Assembly: GCA_900469625.1 (NCBI GenBank)
Contig: UBXV01000038.1
Span: 78,725-142,724, forward strand
DNA from: Hyphomicrobiales bacterium
GTDB taxonomy: Bacteria; Pseudomonadota; Alphaproteobacteria; Rhizobiales; Rhizobiaceae
DNA length: 64,000 bases
Direction of reading: 5' to 3'
In this document: piece by piece, positions 63,624 to 64,000 of the stretch
How the letters are laid out: every line of letters starts with the position of its first letter
Position numbering within the stretch: position 1 is the first letter of the stretch
Notes under the pieces: generated by a model
Told to the model about the DNA's origin: nothing
Seen by the model: the letters and a program-made list of their open reading frames with translations, nothing else
The model's database searches: none
Position numbers and translations under genes: made by a program

Positions 63624-63980
63624 TGTGCGGACGCGTCTATCTGAAGACCAACCTTGAGGGGCTGCTGCGCGCCTTCGCCTACGCGATCGACGGCGCTAAC
63701 CAGGCTGCCACGCTACGATGGTGCGCCATCGCAATATTATCCGATCATCATCCGAGAGGTGATCCGCGACGATGGCGTCACAGGTCCAGTTTTCGTCCGC
63801 GCCCGTTGGGGACCAATCCCCAGTTGGATCAAGGAGCGAAAGCCCGGGCAGCCGGCGCCGATCAAACGCGAAGTGCGAGACGGTCGCCACCATTGGAATG
63901 TTCCGCAGCGCCTGCAGCTAGATTGAACAGGCGATGGTTGGCATTCTCTCGACTATCGAATGAGAGAGGCGGAGTGAAAT
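63624..63980 (+). pseudogene. SRAP/YedK (SOS-associated peptidase) pseudogene
   Basis: MCGRVYLKTNLEGLLRAF at 63624 has the essential Cys2 start of the SRAP family. The frame is lost near 63703-63707, and RYDGAPSQYYPIII, with the family's substrate region, continues in another frame up to PAPI. A second shift near 63866 (an extra A in ATCAAACGCG) would restore AKCETVATIGMFR and is followed at once by a stop. Further down, LDYRE-like remnants of the family (normally LDYYEW) appear to about 63970. At least two frameshifts and a truncation mean no functional product. The intact relative should be about 220-250 residues. Confidence 0.8.
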
Positions 63981-64000
63981 GGTGAGCGTCCGGTGAAGGC

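Overview
The window looks like chromosome of an alphaproteobacterium in the Rhizobiales, most likely close to Sinorhizobium/Ensifer. The reasons are high GC throughout, the neighbourhood nuoABCD-nuoE / hupB-lon-clpX-clpP / rplM-rpsI / argC / ctaA, an FMN-riboswitch-controlled RibN-type riboflavin transporter, and protein lengths (Lon 806, ClpX 425, ArgC 310 residues) that fit rhizobial orthologues as I remember them. The genus is inference; no search was run.

Layout. 1-3669 (minus): 5' end of the complex I operon (nuoA, B, C, D, a small secreted protein, partial nuoE). 3976-4951: two identical tRNA-Asp genes and a tRNA-Val around a 670-base stretch with no convincing gene. 5215-10409 (minus): a cupin protein and a YhaN/YhaO-type SMC-like ATPase plus Mre11-like phosphoesterase pair. 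10786-16800: a chemoreceptor, a MarR regulator, a periplasmic phytase-family esterase behind a PHO-box-like site, and ribN with its FMN riboswitch. 16920-22419 (minus): HU protein and the Lon, ClpX and ClpP proteolysis genes, each its own unit. 22710-33927: mixed metabolic and envelope genes (PLD-family phospholipid enzyme plus EEP phosphodiesterase, VOC protein, P450, a divergent SDR/MarR pair with a palindromic operator, AI-2E-type permease, PPK2 and SulP). 34118-37567: a TPR/winged-helix-like membrane regulator, two small unknowns and a double-domain universal stress protein. 37704-42095: sulfhydrylase, CoA-binding protein, EamA permease, enoyl-CoA hydratase and thioesterase. 42173-43303: rplM-rpsI with clear promoter and terminator. 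43309-50962: Lrp/phenylalanine hydroxylase, agmatinase, LTA-synthase-like enzyme, argC, heme A synthase, DUF2842 and a phosphoesterase.

51086-60571 is a polysaccharide locus: a GNAT/CelD-like protein, a Wzc-like co-polymerase whose kinase domain has a degenerate P-loop, a minimal Wza-like lipoprotein, two GT4 glycosyltransferases, an initiating polyprenyl-phosphate glycosylphosphotransferase and a Wzy/ligase-like membrane protein. The content is reminiscent of rhizobial unipolar polysaccharide loci. No flippase is present here. A CtrA-box-like site sits in its divergent promoter region.

At 60880-60924 lies the 3' 45 nt of a tRNA-Pro(GGG) gene, broken exactly at the anticodon loop. This is the signature of an integration junction. 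Everything after it (small zinc-ribbon-like proteins, a stand-alone ATP-dependent DNA ligase and a frameshifted SRAP/YedK pseudogene) is best read as the start of an integrated island that continues past the window. No CRISPR array, complete insertion sequence, rRNA or recognisable integrase was seen.
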